Of a stretch of 64,000 nt of DNA, positions 63,104-64,000 are shown in pieces. The stretch is taken from contig CAWDVH010000005.1 of assembly GCA_963805705.1 (NCBI GenBank), positions 744,001 to 808,000 on the forward strand. The letters are read 5' to 3'. Made by a program: the position numbers and the translations under genes. Positions within the stretch are counted from its first letter, which is position 1. Each line of letters starts with the position of its first letter. This DNA is from CAWDVH01 sp963805705 (GTDB taxonomy: Bacteria; Actinomycetota; Actinomycetes; Streptosporangiales; Streptosporangiaceae). The notes under the pieces are model-generated. The model was given only the letters and a program-made list of their open reading frames with translations, ran no database searches and was not told the origin of the DNA.

Positions 63104-64000
63104 GTGAACATGGAGCAGCAGCCGCTGGAGACCTATCAGGACGAGATCTACCTGAACGGGCTGGGCGGGACGCTCCCCGGCCTGCCCGCTGACCTGACCG
63201 GGCTGGAGGCGGCGGCCAGGAAGCGGCTGCCTGCGCAGGCCTACGGGTACATCGCGGGCGGCGCGGGCTCCTCCGACACGGTGCGGGAGAACGCCGCGGC
63301 GCTGCGGCGCTGGCGGATCGTGCCCCGGATGCTGACCGATGTCAGCGCGCCGTCCTACGCCAGGACGGTCCTCGGCACCGAGCTGGCCGTGCCGATGCTG
63401 CTGGCCCCGGTCGGGGTGCTCAGGATCGCGCACCCCGACGGTGAGGCGGCCGTCGCCCGGGCCGCCGCCGCGTGCGGCGTGCCGATGATCCTCAGCACCG
63501 CGTCTTCCACCCCGATGGAGGAAGTCGCCGCGGCCAGCGGGGACGGCCAGCGGTGGTACCAGCTCTACTGGCCCAAGGACCGGGCCGTGGCGGCGAGCTT
63601 CCTGGCCCGGGCCAAGGCAGCGGGCTTCAGCGTCCTGATGGTAACCCTGGACACCCGGATGCTCGCCTGGCGGCCGCGGGATCTCGATCATGCCTACCTG
63701 CCGTTCCTGCGCGGCATCGGGATACAGAACTACCTCACCGACCCGGCCTTCCAGGCGGGCCTGGCCGATCAGCTGGAGGCCGCCAGGGACGCGGCCGGTG
63801 CGAATGCGGCGAGTCAGGACGCGGCCAGTGCGGCTGCGGCCGGCCAGGACGCCGCGATCCTCCACTGGTCGCAGATGTTCGGCGATCCCTCGCTGACCTG
63901 GGACGACCTGCCGTTCCTGCGGGAGCACTGGGAAGGCCCGATCGTCTTGAAGGGGATCCAGTCAGCCGCTGACGCACGGCGGGCCGTCGACGCCGGGGCC
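63104..64000 (+). CDS. Alpha-hydroxy-acid oxidising FMN protein, lactate 2-monooxygenase-like (3' end outside window)
   Basis: The first 299 residues of an FMN-dependent TIM-barrel enzyme: AYGYIAGGAGSSDTVRENAA, PMLLAPVGVLRIAHPDGEAA, MILSTASSTPMEEVAAASGD, YQLYWPKDRAVAASFLARA, and LREHWEGPIVLKGIQSAADA at the window edge. This fits lactate 2-monooxygenase-like proteins, which oxidise L-lactate-type 2-hydroxyacids. An Ala/Gln-rich insert lies about residues 228-247. Start GTG 63104 has AAGGGAGAAAG upstream (63086-63096); ATG 63110 is an alternative. Confidence 0.9.
   Translation, partial: MNMEQQPLETYQDEIYLNGLGGTLPGLPADLTGLEAAARKRLPAQAYGYIAGGAGSSDTVRENAAALRRWRIVPRMLTDVSAPSYARTVLGTELAVPMLLAPVGVLRIAHPDGEAAVARAAAACGVPMILSTASSTPMEEVAAASGDGQRWYQLYWPKDRAVAASFLARAKAAGFSVLMVTLDTRMLAWRPRDLDHAYLPFLRGIGIQNYLTDPAFQAGLADQLEAARDAAGANAASQDAASAAAAGQDAAILHWSQMFGDPSLTWDDLPFLREHWEGPIVLKGIQSAADARRAVDAGA

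Overview
The window is high-GC DNA with a heavy G/C third-position bias, many GTG starts and 1-4 bp stop/start overlaps. It carries acnA, dxs, hemE, a coproporphyrin-dependent haem module (CgoX plus coproheme decarboxylase ChdC), Ppk followed by a MutT1-like Nudix-phosphatase, DUF3000, FprA, and three luciferase-like F420-type oxidoreductases. Together these point to the chromosome of a filamentous actinomycete, probably Streptosporangiales or Streptomycetales. The exact genus cannot be read from the sequence.

Layout. 1-10.3 kb: acnA (5' end outside the window), an MFS exporter coupled to an ASCH protein, dxs, a secreted alpha/beta hydrolase, and fprA. 10.3-23.5 kb: a frameshifted WYL regulator divergent from DinB and VOC genes; a YtrA-like GntR/ABC operon; an L,D-transpeptidase; a class B penicillin-binding protein; an orphan JetD-like (TIGR02679) toprim protein; an LLM oxidoreductase; ppk and a Nudix/histidine-phosphatase fusion. 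23.5-38 kb: ogt, a DUF2695 protein with a five-fold MTQAR repeat, a 54-aa basic protein, the zinc-ribbon/DUF3000/RNase D operon, hemE, a DUF4349 lipoprotein divergent from a double-HTH LuxR regulator, a Tat-type DyP-like protein, and the cgoX-enoyl-CoA hydratase-chdC-2-hydroxyacid dehydrogenase operon.

38-49.8 kb: a membrane protein, a GT9-like glycosyltransferase, a 59-aa membrane protein, a frameshifted type II haloacid dehalogenase, an ECF42 sigma factor with its DGPF partner, a proline iminopeptidase, DNA polymerase X, two tandem paralogous membrane proteins, a large secreted six-hairpin glycosidase-like protein, and a universal stress protein. 49.8-51.5 kb is gene-poor and decayed: a 28-bp-arm inverted repeat, a small secreted protein, a 73-aa ORF and a broken GntR gene. 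51.5-64 kb: a MerR/FMN-reductase pair, an LLM oxidoreductase, an O-methyltransferase, a UbiA-type III PKS-ICMT-FAD oxidoreductase biosynthetic cluster, a truncated VOC gene, a DksA-like protein, pirin, DinB, a frameshifted TMEM175 channel, a third LLM oxidoreductase, and the 5' part of a lactate-monooxygenase-like gene.

How it works together. Much of the left half looks like housekeeping metabolism (TCA cycle, MEP isoprenoid precursors, haem, polyphosphate). The right half has more accessory content. The best candidate for a new biosynthetic system is the UbiA/type III PKS cluster at 55.1-58.8 kb, which looks set up to make a prenylated, modified phenolic or quinone lipid. The second is the orphan JetD-like protein, which has no JetABC partners and an altered toprim motif. 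Three otherwise intact genes each carry one net frameshift. This could be real decay or assembly error, and raw reads would decide.
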